Numbered from the stretch's first letter, positions 18,121 to 27,782 are shown. The stretch is DNA of 64,000 nt from VBDM01 sp964430565 (GCA_964430565.1 CAYSFD010000005.1:100728-164727), one strand, 5' to 3'. The notes: a model not told the origin generated them from the sequence alone. Made by a program: numbers and translations.

Positions 18121-18405
18121 TTCGAGGTGTCCCGGCGCGTACCTCGCGCCGGGGTGAAACGGGAAAGAGGTGCGGCACCCAGTCGATCAAGGGAGCGATG
18201 CCCCTTGAAAATTCCCCGAGTCGGGGAAAGAAGTTTTCGATCGCCAATGCCTCTGCTGCCCCCGCAACGGTAAGTGTGCGCGGGCGTATCAACCCAGCGG
18301 CCGAAGTCCGGCGTTACAGAGTCCGGACCGAAGCCCAGCCACTGTGAGCGCGAGCTCGCGGGAAGGCGATACGCCCGATCCCATAAGCCCGGAGACCGGC
18401 CTCTA
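18121..18405 (+). promoter_or_regulatory. Cobalamin (B12) riboswitch, long variant
   Basis: The aptamer elements appear in order. GGTGAAACGGGAA is at 18152-18164, GCTGCCCCCGCAACGGTAAG at 18255-18274, the B12 box GCCACTGTG at 18338-18346, and AGCCCGGAGACCGGCC at 18386-18401. The aptamer is longer than usual because extra hairpins lie between the first two elements: TCAAGGG with CCCCTTGA (18187-18208) and TTCCCC with GGGGAA (18212-18228). It precedes btuB by about 115 bases and should shut off its expression when adenosylcobalamin is plentiful. Confidence 0.95.
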
Positions 18406-18518
18406 GCGACAGTCGGAAATGCCGCGGGGAGCGGCGCCAAGGCCCGCTCGCTCCGCCGCCGCATTTCCTCTCGCAACTTGACATGAGGCCTGCGGGGACG
18501 CCGGCCGGAGAGGAGTCC

Positions 18519-20525
18519 ATGCAACGGTCTTTCATCGCGGCGCTTCTTGCTGCGCTCGCGCCGCTTTCGCTCGCTCAAAATTCTGAGGAACCCGCAGTCG
18601 TCGTTACCGCGACGCGTTTTCCGGAGCACAGGCTCGACGCGCCGATCGGCATGACAGTCATTACAGCGCAACAAATCGCCGAAAGCACCGCAAAAAGCCT
18701 GCCGGAGTTGCTTGCGCATGAAGTGGGCATTGTGACCCGGGACAATACCGGCAGCCCGGACTGGCAAATCGACATGCGGGGATTTGGGATCACGGGCGAC
18801 CAGAACACGCTAGTGTTACTCGACGGCCAACGGCTGAACGAAAATGAACTCGCGTCAGTGCGTTGGTCGGCGATTCCCCTTGAGAGCATCGAGCGAATCG
18901 AGATCATGCGGGGATCGGGTTCGGTCCTCTACGGAGGCGGTGCCACAGGCGGAACGATCAACATCATCACCAAAGCGCCGCAGCGAAGGACAAGCGGGGC
19001 GAGCGCCGGAGCGAGCGTCGGGACCTACGCAACGCGGGAGTTCAGGGGCGGAGCGAGCGTCGCGGGCGAGCAGATTGGCCTGACCCTCTTCGCAAATGAC
19101 TACGCGTCCGACAACTACCGCGCCAACAATCGGAACGAGCAGCGGAATGTCGAAGGCGACGTGCGTTGGTTCGGGATCAAGGGACAGGCTGCGTTCAAAT
19201 TCGGACTCGATCAGCAGAAGCTGCGGCTGCCGGGCGCGCGCACGGCGCAACAGCTCGAATCCGATCCGAAGGGCGCGAGCACGCCGGGCGACTTTTCCGA
19301 CCGCGACGGTGCGCGTGGCGCGCTAGTCATAGGCTACGGTCTGGGATTCGGCGAGCTTGCCGCCGAGCTCGGCTACCGCGACAGCGTGCGCACGTCTCTG
19401 TTGAAGGACTATTCCGGGTTCGGATTTCCAGATATCTATACCGACACCCGCACGCGCACCTGGTCGTTCACCCCGCGCCTGAAAATTCCTTACGAAGCAT
19501 TGGGCAACCGCAGCAACCTGGTCGTTGGCATCGACGCGGACAATTGGGACTATGACTCGCGCAAGGCGACAAGCATGGATACGCTTGGAAATCCGACGGC
19601 GCGCGTCCTTGCGACTCAACGCAACGCAGCGCTCTACGCGCAGCAGAATACTGCGATAGGGGAGGACACCAAGATCACGCTGGGGGCGCGTCAGCAGCGC
19701 GTGACCACCACGGCGACGGACGTGGTGAATCCAGCCGCCTATGCGTCGGGATCGAAGACAAGCACGCCGCGCGCGTGGGATATAGCCTTGCGCCAAAATG
19801 TGGCGCAAAGCACTGCCGTCTACGGCCGTGTAGGCCAGAGCTTTCGCATCGCCACCGTGGACGAGGTCTACAACCAGTTCGGCGGACCGTCCTTCGATGC
19901 CATTGTCACGCTGCTCGAGCCGCAGACCTCACGTGAGCGGGAGATCGGGCTTGAGTACCGCGTGAGCGATCTGCGCTTCCGAGGCAGTGCCTTCCAGATC
20001 GATTCGGAGAATGAAATCTACTTCTTCTTTCCGACGTTTTCGAATATCAATCTGCCGCCGACGCGGCGCAAGGGGATGGAGCTTGAACTCAATGGGCGCG
20101 CCAGCTCAACGCTGACCTTCTTCGGAAACGTGTCGGCGATGCAGGCCCGCTTTGTCGACGGCAATGTCGGTGGCGTAGACGTTTCGGGCAACACGATCCC
20201 GCTCGTGCCACGAAATGCAGCCAATGCGGGATCGTCCTGGCAGCTGGCCGCAAGCACGCGCTTGAGTGGTGTGATTCGCTTTGTCGGCGGGCAGTACTAC
20301 GACAACGATCAGGCCAATACTTTTCCCGGTCGCATGCCCTCCTATACAACCGCCGACGTGAAGCTGGCGTATCTCGTGGAGAAACTCAGTCTCGGCGCGT
20401 CCATCAGCAATCTCATGAACAGGAGCTATTACAGCTACGCGATTCGCAACGGTGCCGGTACCTCGTTCAACGCCTACCCACAGGCCGGTCGGAGTTTTCT
20501 CCTGAGCGCGGATTACCGATTCTGA
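18519..20525 (+). CDS. btuB: TonB-dependent vitamin B12 receptor BtuB
   Basis: This 668-residue outer-membrane receptor has a signal peptide of about 19 residues (MQRSFIAALLAALAPLSLAQ) and a TonB box within EPAVVVTATRF. The plug domain (about 40-150) contains IDMRGFG and VLLDGQRLN, and a 22-strand barrel ends with the C-terminal aromatic DYRF. It imports cobalamin using TonB energy. GGAGAGGAG at 18507-18515 supports this ATG. An in-frame ATG at 18483 adds 12 residues and lacks such a site. The cobalamin riboswitch directly upstream gives the substrate. Confidence 0.94.
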   Translation: MQRSFIAALLAALAPLSLAQNSEEPAVVVTATRFPEHRLDAPIGMTVITAQQIAESTAKSLPELLAHEVGIVTRDNTGSPDWQIDMRGFGITGDQNTLVLLDGQRLNENELASVRWSAIPLESIERIEIMRGSGSVLYGGGATGGTINIITKAPQRRTSGASAGASVGTYATREFRGGASVAGEQIGLTLFANDYASDNYRANNRNEQRNVEGDVRWFGIKGQAAFKFGLDQQKLRLPGARTAQQLESDPKGASTPGDFSDRDGARGALVIGYGLGFGELAAELGYRDSVRTSLLKDYSGFGFPDIYTDTRTRTWSFTPRLKIPYEALGNRSNLVVGIDADNWDYDSRKATSMDTLGNPTARVLATQRNAALYAQQNTAIGEDTKITLGARQQRVTTTATDVVNPAAYASGSKTSTPRAWDIALRQNVAQSTAVYGRVGQSFRIATVDEVYNQFGGPSFDAIVTLLEPQTSREREIGLEYRVSDLRFRGSAFQIDSENEIYFFFPTFSNINLPPTRRKGMELELNGRASSTLTFFGNVSAMQARFVDGNVGGVDVSGNTIPLVPRNAANAGSSWQLAASTRLSGVIRFVGGQYYDNDQANTFPGRMPSYTTADVKLAYLVEKLSLGASISNLMNRSYYSYAIRNGAGTSFNAYPQAGRSFLLSADYRF

Positions 20526-20652
20526 GACGGATACAAAGTGTGCTTATGCTCCACGAATCGGAGCAGGCTCGCCGATCTTGAGGGGGTCGCCAAGCCGTGT
20601 CGCGGCGTTGCGGTCGCGGAGTGTCGGACGGTTTTCTGCTACTGTACGCCGC

Positions 20653-21744
20653 ATGCATTACGGTCCCGCCGACGCGATCGACGTAACCCGGTTGCGGCGC
20701 GCGCTGGTGATCCAGCTCCGACACCATGGCGATGTCCTGCTCGCATCGCCGGTGTTCACGGTCCTCAAGAACCGCGTTCCTTCGATCGAGGTCGATGCGC
20801 TCGTCTATGACGAAACGCGGGACATGCTCGACCTGCACCCGGCCATCGATCGAGTTCATGTCGTGCGGGGCGATTGGAAGGATCTAGGCGCGCTGGCGCG
20901 CCTCGCGCAGGAGCGGCGGCTCTTTGCCGCTCTGCGCGAGCGTGGTTACGATCTCTTGGTCCATCTTTCCGAGCATCCGCGGGGAGCATGGCTCGCGCGC
21001 GCACTTGGCGCGCGCTACGCCGTGGCGCCCAATTTTGCCCGCAAGGCGCGCGCCTGGAAGAAGAGCTTCACTCACCTCTTCCCATTGCCTCCGCACGCGA
21101 GACGCCACCGAGTAGAGGTGAATCTCGACGCCCTGCGGCGCATCGGTATCCAACCCGGCGAGGGTGAACGAGCGCTCGTGCTGGTACCCGGCGAAGACAG
21201 CGAACGCGCCATCGAGGCGCTGCTGGCCGGACACGGTCTCGCGGCCCGAGGCTTCATCCACTTTCACCCGGGGTCGCGCTGGCAGTTCAAGTGCTGGCCG
21301 CCCGAGCGCGCCGCGGCGCTCATCGATGCGCTCGCGCGACGCGGCGAGCGCGTTGCACTTACCGCCGGGCCGGATGAGCGGGAGCTCGAGCTGATCGCCG
21401 AGATCCGCGGGCGTGCGAGCGCACAGGTTGCGGATTTCTCGGGAAAGCTGACGCTAAAACAGCTCGCGGCATTGAGCGCTCGCGCGAAGCTTTTCATTGG
21501 CGTCGATTCTGCGCCCATGCACATCGCCGCCGCAATGCAGACGCCGGTCGTGGCGCTGTTCGGCCCGAGCGGTGAGCTCGAATGGGGGCCTTGGCGGGTT
21601 CCGCACCGCGTCGTCGCCTCGGGCGTACATCCCTGCCGTCCCTGCGGCAACGACGGCTGCGGCGGAGGCAAGGTGAGCGAATGCCTTAGCCAGCTCCCGC
21701 TGGAAGCGGCGCTGGCGGCCGTCGATTCGTTGCTGCGACGATGA
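20653..21744 (+). CDS. Glycosyltransferase family 9 (heptosyltransferase III-like)
   Basis: This 363-residue GT-B protein of the heptosyltransferase group has an N-terminal RRALVIQLRHHGDVLLASPV (about 15-34). C-terminal elements are GFIHFHPGSRWQFKCW (near 202), LFIGVDSAPMHIAAAMQTPVV (near 303) and VALFGPSGELEWGPW. A cysteine-rich tail HPCRPCGNDGCGGGKVSECL ends it. It adds a sugar, probably heptose, to lipopolysaccharide inner core on the cytoplasmic face. The start is the ATG of MHYGPADAID. Its stop overlaps the start of the BtuF-like gene, so an LPS gene and a B12-uptake gene are coupled here. Confidence 0.88.
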   Translation: MHYGPADAIDVTRLRRALVIQLRHHGDVLLASPVFTVLKNRVPSIEVDALVYDETRDMLDLHPAIDRVHVVRGDWKDLGALARLAQERRLFAALRERGYDLLVHLSEHPRGAWLARALGARYAVAPNFARKARAWKKSFTHLFPLPPHARRHRVEVNLDALRRIGIQPGEGERALVLVPGEDSERAIEALLAGHGLAARGFIHFHPGSRWQFKCWPPERAAALIDALARRGERVALTAGPDERELELIAEIRGRASAQVADFSGKLTLKQLAALSARAKLFIGVDSAPMHIAAAMQTPVVALFGPSGELEWGPWRVPHRVVASGVHPCRPCGNDGCGGGKVSECLSQLPLEAALAAVDSLLRR

Positions 21745-22598
21745 CCCGGATCCTCGCATTCGCGGTTGCAGCATTGGCTGCGGCGAGCGCGCACGCGCTA
21801 AAGCTTAACGATGACCGCGGCATTACTGTCTCGCTCGAACGGCCGGCGCAGCGCGTTGTGAGCCTCGCCCCACATCTTGCGGAAATCGCCTTCGCCGCGG
21901 GCGCCGGGCCAAGACTTGCAGGCGTCTCGAGTTTCAGCCGCCATCCCAGCGAGGCGGAGCGGCTGCCCGTCGTGGCCAGCCACGGCCGGGTCGGTATCGA
22001 ACGCCTGATCGCCCTGCGGCCGGATCTCGTGCTCGCCTGGCGAAGCGGCAATTCGCCGCTGCAGGTCGATCGGCTGGAACGCCTCGGCGTCCGCGTTTTC
22101 GTTACCGAGGTGCGCGCGCTCGCAGATATCCCCCGCATCGTCCGCCTGGTCGGCGTGCTTGCGGGCAGCGAGGCTGTTGCCGAAGCGCGCGCCCGGCAGT
22201 TCGAAAATGAGATCGCAGACTTGCGGGAGCGCTACGCAGCGGAGCGCCGCGTGGCGATATTTCTCGAGATCTGGCACCGTCCCATGCTAACCGTGAACGG
22301 TACGCACCTCATCAGCGATGCGCTCCGCCTTTGCGGCGGGCGCAATGTTTTCGCCGGTGCAAAAGCGCTTACGCCGCTTGTTTCCCGCGAAGAGGTCCTT
22401 GACGCGCGGCCCGAAGCGATCGTCACGGGCGGCTTCGGCAGCGAAGCGCCGCAGGCGTGGCGGGGCCTCGAGCTCGTTTCTGCGGTTCGCAACCGCAGGA
22501 TTTACGCGATCGACCCGGACCTGCTTCATGGGCAGGGTCCGCGCGCGATCGAGGGCGTTCGCGCATTGTGCGAGCGGATTGATCTGGCACGGAGATAG
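21741..22598 (+). CDS. btuF: Periplasmic cobalamin-binding protein (BtuF-like)
   Basis: This 285-residue substrate-binding protein has a signal peptide (about 1-19, cleavage after AHA). The helical-backbone fold follows: RVVSLAPHLAEIAFAAGAG near 38, GRVGIERLIALRPDLVLAW near 82, and MLTVNGTHLISDALRLCGG near 180. It should carry B12 from BtuB to an inner-membrane BtuCD importer, which is absent here. It overlaps the preceding glycosyltransferase by ATGA. Ligand identity rests on its closeness to riboswitch-controlled btuB and on family resemblance. Confidence 0.88.
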   Translation: MTRILAFAVAALAAASAHALKLNDDRGITVSLERPAQRVVSLAPHLAEIAFAAGAGPRLAGVSSFSRHPSEAERLPVVASHGRVGIERLIALRPDLVLAWRSGNSPLQVDRLERLGVRVFVTEVRALADIPRIVRLVGVLAGSEAVAEARARQFENEIADLRERYAAERRVAIFLEIWHRPMLTVNGTHLISDALRLCGGRNVFAGAKALTPLVSREEVLDARPEAIVTGGFGSEAPQAWRGLELVSAVRNRRIYAIDPDLLHGQGPRAIEGVRALCERIDLARR

Positions 22599-22601
22599 CG
22601 A

Positions 22602-23723
22602 ATGCGACTTGCCCTGGTTCGGCAGCGCTACAGCCCATACGGAGGCGCCGAGCGTTTCATCGAACGCACGCTCAGCGCCTTCGGAGGGCAGGGTGTCGCA
22701 GTGACAGTCCTCGCGCGCGAATGGGTCGGCTACCCGGGGAACGTCGTCAAGTGTGATCCGTTTCACGTCGGCCGCCTGTGGCGCGACTGGAGCTTCGCTC
22801 GCGCCGTGTGCCGTGAGGTCGCGCGCCGGCCGTTTGAACTTGTGCAATCGCATGAGCGCATCGCCTGTTGCGACATCTACCGCGCGGGCGACGGTGTGCA
22901 CGCCCAATGGCTCGACAACCGCCGCACGGCGCTCGGCCCGCTCGGCCGGCTCGGCCTCGCGCTCAATCCCTATCACGGATACGTACTCGCCGCGGAACGG
23001 CGCGTGTTCGCAAGCCCGCGGCTGCGCGCCGTGATCTGCAATTCGCGCATGGTGAAAGACGAGATCCGCACGCGTTTCGGCACGCCGGAGGCAAAGCTCC
23101 ACGTCGTCTACAACGGCATTGACCTCGAGGCGTTCAATCCGCGCTTGCGCGAAGCACACCGCGCGGCGATGCGAACCAAGCTCGGCATTCCACAGCACGC
23201 GCTCGTGCACCTGTTTGTCGGCGGCGGTTTCGAGCGCAAGGGCGTATTTCGCCTGATCGAGGCGTTCGCCCGCTCTGGACAACGGGACGCCCACTTGATT
23301 GTCGTCGGCCGGGACAAGGCGAAGGCAAGCGCCGAGCGTCTTGCGCGTTCGCGCGGCATCGCCTCCCGGGTGCACTTTGCGGGCGCGCAATTGGACGTGC
23401 AGCCTTGGTACGGTGCCGCCGACAGCTTCGTCTTGCCAAGCCTTTACGACCCGTTTCCAAACGCGGCGCTCGAGGCGATGGCTTGCGGATTGCCCGTTAT
23501 TGTCACGCCGCAGTGCGGCACGGCGGAGCTGATTGACGAAGGCGTGAACGGTTTTGTGGTCGAGGCTTTGGCCATCGATGCACTCGCCGAAAGGCTCGCG
23601 CGACTAGATGTATCTACGGCGCAGGAGATGGGGCACAAGGCACGCAAACGCGCCGAGGGATTCAGTCTTCAATCCATGGCCGAACATCTCCTCGCGATAT
23701 ATCGGAGTCTGGTAGCGGTCTAG
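22602..23723 (+). CDS. Glycosyltransferase family 4 (LPS core, RfaG-like)
   Basis: This 373-residue GT-B retaining glycosyltransferase starts MRLALVRQRYSPYGGAERF, typical of RfaG/WaaG-type enzymes. VVYNGIDLEAFNP is near 168, LFVGGGFERKGVFRLIEAFA near 203, and the donor-binding EX7E motif lies in PSLYDPFPNAALEAMACGLP near 279. It probably adds a hexose to the lipopolysaccharide core. A GGAG near the btuF stop serves as its ribosome binding site, and only 3 bases separate the genes. The next gene is msbA, which exports the finished core-lipid A. Confidence 0.9.
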   Translation: MRLALVRQRYSPYGGAERFIERTLSAFGGQGVAVTVLAREWVGYPGNVVKCDPFHVGRLWRDWSFARAVCREVARRPFELVQSHERIACCDIYRAGDGVHAQWLDNRRTALGPLGRLGLALNPYHGYVLAAERRVFASPRLRAVICNSRMVKDEIRTRFGTPEAKLHVVYNGIDLEAFNPRLREAHRAAMRTKLGIPQHALVHLFVGGGFERKGVFRLIEAFARSGQRDAHLIVVGRDKAKASAERLARSRGIASRVHFAGAQLDVQPWYGAADSFVLPSLYDPFPNAALEAMACGLPVIVTPQCGTAELIDEGVNGFVVEALAIDALAERLARLDVSTAQEMGHKARKRAEGFSLQSMAEHLLAIYRSLVAV

Positions 23724-23762
23724 GCGGCGGTTTCCAAGCTGGGGGTGAGGTACTCGATCAGC

Positions 23763-23768
23763 TATAAT
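23763..23768 (+). promoter_or_regulatory. Candidate -10 element for msbA
   Basis: TATAAT lies 22 bases before the msbA ATG at 23790 and inside the open frame extending upstream, which supports the shorter protein start. No good -35 hexamer is seen. Confidence 0.4.
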
Positions 23769-23789
23769 TCAAAGTTTTCCGGTGCAGCC

Positions 23790-25550
23790 ATGGCATCGTC
23801 CGACGCCACCAGCCTGCAGCTCTACCTTCGTCTCCTTCGCTACGTCAAGCCTTATTGGGCGCCGTTCGCGGTGTCCATCGCGGCAATGGTGTTGACGGCG
23901 GTGACCGAGCCCGCTTTCCCGGCGCTCCTCAAGCGGCTTCTCGACGGCAGTTTCGTCAACAAGGAAGACGACGGCCTGCTCGCCTGGCTCCCTGTTTTGA
24001 TCGTTGGTCTGTTCCTGTTGCGCGGCATCGCTTCTTACGTTTCCGACTACGCGATCCACTGGGTGGCGGGCAAGGTCGTGATGGATCTGCGCAACGCGAT
24101 GTTCGCCAATCTCGTGAGACTGTCGACGAACTATTACAGCAATAACACCGGCGGAAGCATCATTTCCAAATTCACGTTCGATGTCCAGCAGGTGACCGGA
24201 GCCGCGACCAGCGTGATCTCGGTGCTGTTCCGCGACTCGCTGGCTATCGTTTTCTTGCTGGGTTATCTCTTTTATCTCAACTGGGAGCTCACTTTGGTGG
24301 CGCTCCTGGTAGGACCTCCCGCCGTCGGGATTACATGGGCGATTTCAAACCGCCTGCGTTCAATGAGCCGGGCCGAGCAGGCAGCGATGGGCGATCTCAA
24401 CCACGCATTGGAGGAATCCATCGGCTGCCATCGCGTGGTCAAGGTTTTCGGAGGGCAGGATTATGAGGGGAGGCGCTTCGACGCCGGCGCAAACAAGGTG
24501 CGCCGCTTCTCCATGAAAACGATGGCGTCGGCGGCAGCTAGCGTACCCCTGGTGCAGATCTTCGTTTCGATCGTGCTCGCACTCATCATCTATCTTGCAG
24601 TACGCCAGGCTGAGGCGGACGAGACGACGGTGGGCGGATTCGTTTCGTTCCTCACCGCGTTGCTTCTGATTCTTCCGCCGCTACGCCGGTTGACCGGCGC
24701 AAACCAGACCCTGCAGAGAGGGCTCGCCGCGGCTGAGAGCGTGTTCCGTCTGATGGACGAACCCCCTGAGCGCGATACGGGAACGCATCAAATCGGCCGC
24801 GCCAACGGCGAGGTCAAGTTCAGCGACGTGGGCTTCAGCTACCCGGGTAGCGCCCGTCGGGCTCTTTATGGTGTGTCGTTCTCGATCCAGGCTGGCGAAA
24901 CTGTGGCGCTAGTGGGAGCCTCGGGGGCAGGCAAGTCAACGCTCGCCAATCTGTTGCCGCGGTTCTATTCTCCGGATTTCGGGCAAATCCTGCTCGATGG
25001 CGTCGACATCGCGACCCTGACCCTGGGAGGCCTTCGTTCAAATATCGCACTGGTCAGCCAGGACGTCGTGCTCTTCAACGACACAGTCGCCGCGAACATC
25101 GCCTACGGCCGGCTCGCGGGGACTAGCGAGGCAGAGATCGTCGAGGCGGCGGAAGCAGCGCACGCGATGCAGTTTATCCGCGAGATGCCCGAGGGACTCT
25201 CGACGTTGATCGGCGAGGATGGCGTGCGCCTTTCAGGCGGGCAGCGGCAACGGCTCGCTATCGCGCGCGCGTTTCTAAAGAACGCGCCGGTCCTGATTCT
25301 GGACGAGGCGACATCTGCCCTGGACAGCGAGTCCGAACGCCATGTCCAGGCTGCGTTGGAAACGCTCATGAAGGGCCGCGCTACGCTCGTGATCGCGCAC
25401 CGACTGTCCACCATCGAGCGAGCCGACCGCATTGTCGTGCTTGATGCAGGCCGCATTGCCGAAGCCGGCAAGCACGCCGACCTCCTCGCTGCCTCCGGGA
25501 TCTACGCGAAGCTCTATCGCCTGCAGTACTCGCGGGAGCTGTCAGCGTAG
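23790..25550 (+). CDS. msbA: Lipid A export ABC transporter MsbA
   Basis: This 586-residue half-transporter has about six transmembrane helices in the first 310 residues. Its ATPase domain carries Walker A GASGAGKST (about 375-383), the signature LSGGQRQRLAIARAF (about 480) and Walker B VLILDEATSALD (about 501). It flips core-lipid A across the inner membrane. I chose ATG 23790 over an in-frame GTG at 23745 because a TATAAT lies between them. Its place among core glycosyltransferases supports MsbA over a drug exporter. Confidence 0.94.
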   Translation: MASSDATSLQLYLRLLRYVKPYWAPFAVSIAAMVLTAVTEPAFPALLKRLLDGSFVNKEDDGLLAWLPVLIVGLFLLRGIASYVSDYAIHWVAGKVVMDLRNAMFANLVRLSTNYYSNNTGGSIISKFTFDVQQVTGAATSVISVLFRDSLAIVFLLGYLFYLNWELTLVALLVGPPAVGITWAISNRLRSMSRAEQAAMGDLNHALEESIGCHRVVKVFGGQDYEGRRFDAGANKVRRFSMKTMASAAASVPLVQIFVSIVLALIIYLAVRQAEADETTVGGFVSFLTALLLILPPLRRLTGANQTLQRGLAAAESVFRLMDEPPERDTGTHQIGRANGEVKFSDVGFSYPGSARRALYGVSFSIQAGETVALVGASGAGKSTLANLLPRFYSPDFGQILLDGVDIATLTLGGLRSNIALVSQDVVLFNDTVAANIAYGRLAGTSEAEIVEAAEAAHAMQFIREMPEGLSTLIGEDGVRLSGGQRQRLAIARAFLKNAPVLILDEATSALDSESERHVQAALETLMKGRATLVIAHRLSTIERADRIVVLDAGRIAEAGKHADLLAASGIYAKLYRLQYSRELSA

Positions 25551-25591
25551 ATGGGTCGCGCCGATTGGTGTCGCACTTTTGAGTATTGCGC

Positions 25592-26677
25592 ATGAGAATT
25601 CTCCATACGGAGTCTTCATGCGGCTGGGGCGGGCAGGAGATCCGGGTTCTTGACGAGGCTCAGGGAATGTCGATGCGCGGGCACGAAGTCGCGATTGTTG
25701 CGCCGCGTGAAGCGCGAATCTACGAAGCGGCGCTCAAGCGAGGTCTAAGCGTAGAAGCACTGGCAATCGGCAGGAAGGCTCTCGTCGGCTTCCTTGCGAT
25801 GCGGCGGCGGCTGAAAGCCGATCCTGTAGATGTGATCAACACTCACAGTTCGACGGACAGCTGGCTCGCCGCGCTTGCATGTGCGACCCTAGCCCGGGCC
25901 CCGGCGATCGTGCGCACGCGGCATGTTTCCGCATCGATATCGAACAACCTGCCCACCCGGTGGCTTTATCGCCACGCGACGCGGCACATCGTCACGACCG
26001 GGGAGGGTCTGCGCATGCAGCTTGTGCGCGAGAACGGCCTTCCGCCCGAGCGCGTTACCTCGATCCCGACTGGAATCGACACGGCACGGTTCGTTCCGGG
26101 TGCGAAGGAAACCGCGCGGCGCCAGACGGGCCTTCCGCCGGGGCGACGTCTCATCGGCATCGTGGCCACATTGCGCAGCTGGAAGGGTCATCGCTATCTG
26201 ATCGAGGCCGTGCGCCGGCTGCCGGACGACGTCGGGCTGGTCATCGTCGGTGACGGACCACAACGGCGGAATATCGAATCGAGAATTCGGGAAATGGGTA
26301 TCAACGACAGGGCATGGCTTGCCGGTAACCAGGATGATGTACTGCCCTGGCTCCAATCGCTGGACGTATTCGCGCTGCCGTCCTACGCCAACGAAGGCGT
26401 GCCGCAGGCGCTGGTGCAGGCGATGCTGTGCGGCCTGCCCTGCGTGACCACGGCTGTCGGCAGCATCGGCGAGATTGCGCGCGACGGAGCGACCGCCATC
26501 ATCATCAGAGCCGAAGACCCGGCCGACCTGCAACGCGGGCTGGAAAGGGCGCTCGGAGACGCAGAGCTGTGCAAGCGCCTCGGCACCGCCGCGCGCGAAT
26601 ACTGCGCTGCGAATCTGAGCGTGGAGATCATGCTTGATCGCATGGAAAGGGTGTTTCGCCGTGTGGCGCATGAATAG
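25592..26677 (+). CDS. Glycosyltransferase family 4
   Basis: This 361-residue GT-B glycosyltransferase begins MRILHTESSCGWGGQEIRV, like many LPS/EPS transferases. SIPTGIDTARFVPG is near 152, GIVATLRSWKGHRYLIEAV near 180, and the EX7E region ALPSYANEGVPQALVQAMLCG near 260. Donor and acceptor are unknown; LPS core is likely. ATG 25592 is used; a TTG two codons earlier is possible. It overlaps the next GT9 gene by 8 bases. Confidence 0.9.
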   Translation: MRILHTESSCGWGGQEIRVLDEAQGMSMRGHEVAIVAPREARIYEAALKRGLSVEALAIGRKALVGFLAMRRRLKADPVDVINTHSSTDSWLAALACATLARAPAIVRTRHVSASISNNLPTRWLYRHATRHIVTTGEGLRMQLVRENGLPPERVTSIPTGIDTARFVPGAKETARRQTGLPPGRRLIGIVATLRSWKGHRYLIEAVRRLPDDVGLVIVGDGPQRRNIESRIREMGINDRAWLAGNQDDVLPWLQSLDVFALPSYANEGVPQALVQAMLCGLPCVTTAVGSIGEIARDGATAIIIRAEDPADLQRGLERALGDAELCKRLGTAAREYCAANLSVEIMLDRMERVFRRVAHE

Positions 26678-27779
26678 CCCGGCAAGCCGAGCTGGTGCGC
26701 GCTTTTCTGTAGTTCCCCGCGCGGTGCTGAAGCGCGTCTTCTCCGGCAGGCGGCACAAGGCCGCCCAACCGCGCCGCATCCTGATCGCGCACCAGCTCCT
26801 ACTCGGCGACACGCTGATGCTCACCCCGCTGCTGGCCCGTTTGCGGCGCCTCCATCCGGAGGCGGAAATCGTCATGACCGTTTCGCGGCGGCAGCTTCCC
26901 TTGTACACCTCTCGTCCTTATGGCGTGAGAGCTGTCGTCTACGATGCGCGCGACCGCGCGTCGGTGACTCGACTTCTCGAGCAGAGCCCCTTCGACGTTG
27001 CCCTGGTGCCCGGGGACAACCGCTATGCGCTGCTTGCTCTCGCGCTCGGCTCGCGTTGGGTGGTCGCGCACGCTGGCGACCGGCCCGGTTGGAAAAATCG
27101 GCTCGCTGACGAATTGATTCCGGTGCCCGCCGAGCCGACTGCGCTTTCCGACATGTTCGCATTGCTCGCGGGCGAAGAGGACGGCGCCGTTTACGATCCA
27201 AGCGACTGGCGTCGCCCCGAATCGGCACCCTTTGAGCGGCCGCAGCGGGACTACGCCGTGCTCCATGTCGGGGCGAGCTCGCCGCTGAAGTTGTGGCAGT
27301 CCCACAAGTGGCTGCAGGTCGCCGCCGGTATCGGAAGCAAGGGCCTGGAGGCGGTGTTCTGCAGCGGCCCCGGCGAAGGAAATCTGATCGCCGAGATCGA
27401 CCCCGACCGGCGCTTTCGGTCCTATGCGGGGACGCTTGACTTGGTACAGCTGTGGCGTCTGCTCGAAGGAGCTCGGCTCTTCGTGGCCCTAGACAGCGGT
27501 CCAAGCCACCTGGCAAAGCTCGCGCACACGCCGACAGTGACGCTTTACGGTCCGGGCTCCGCCCAACTCCTCGGCCCGGGGCGTTTCTGGCGTGATCATC
27601 TCTATCGGGCGGTTACGATCGCCGATTTCCCGTGCCGCGACCAGCAAAGGTTGTTCAAGCGCGAGATTGCCTGGGTGCGGCGTTGCGGGCGCTCGCTCAA
27701 GGAATGCCCGTCGCCCGCCTGCATGCACGCGATCAACGCCGATGCGGTGCTGGCGAGTTGCCAGGCGCTGCTGCTATAG
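26670..27779 (+). CDS. Glycosyltransferase family 9 (heptosyltransferase-like)
   Basis: This 369-residue GT9 protein has RRILIAHQLLLGDTLMLTPL near 34 and VLHVGASSPLKLWQSHKW near 190 in place of the usual HPG segment. LFVALDSGPSHLAKLAHTP is near 275. The cysteine-bearing tail contains PCRDQQRLFKREIAWVRRCG. It probably transfers heptose or a related sugar to LPS. The start is the ATG overlapping the previous gene. GT9 proteins differ in sugar, so the exact linkage is open. Confidence 0.87.
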   Translation: MNSPASRAGARFSVVPRAVLKRVFSGRRHKAAQPRRILIAHQLLLGDTLMLTPLLARLRRLHPEAEIVMTVSRRQLPLYTSRPYGVRAVVYDARDRASVTRLLEQSPFDVALVPGDNRYALLALALGSRWVVAHAGDRPGWKNRLADELIPVPAEPTALSDMFALLAGEEDGAVYDPSDWRRPESAPFERPQRDYAVLHVGASSPLKLWQSHKWLQVAAGIGSKGLEAVFCSGPGEGNLIAEIDPDRRFRSYAGTLDLVQLWRLLEGARLFVALDSGPSHLAKLAHTPTVTLYGPGSAQLLGPGRFWRDHLYRAVTIADFPCRDQQRLFKREIAWVRRCGRSLKECPSPACMHAINADAVLASCQALLL

Positions 27780-27782
27780 ACT

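Noticed and set aside
20547..20565. Hairpin TGCTCC...GGAGCA after btuB
   Set aside because: The stem is only 6 bp and no T-run follows, so I do not call it a terminator.
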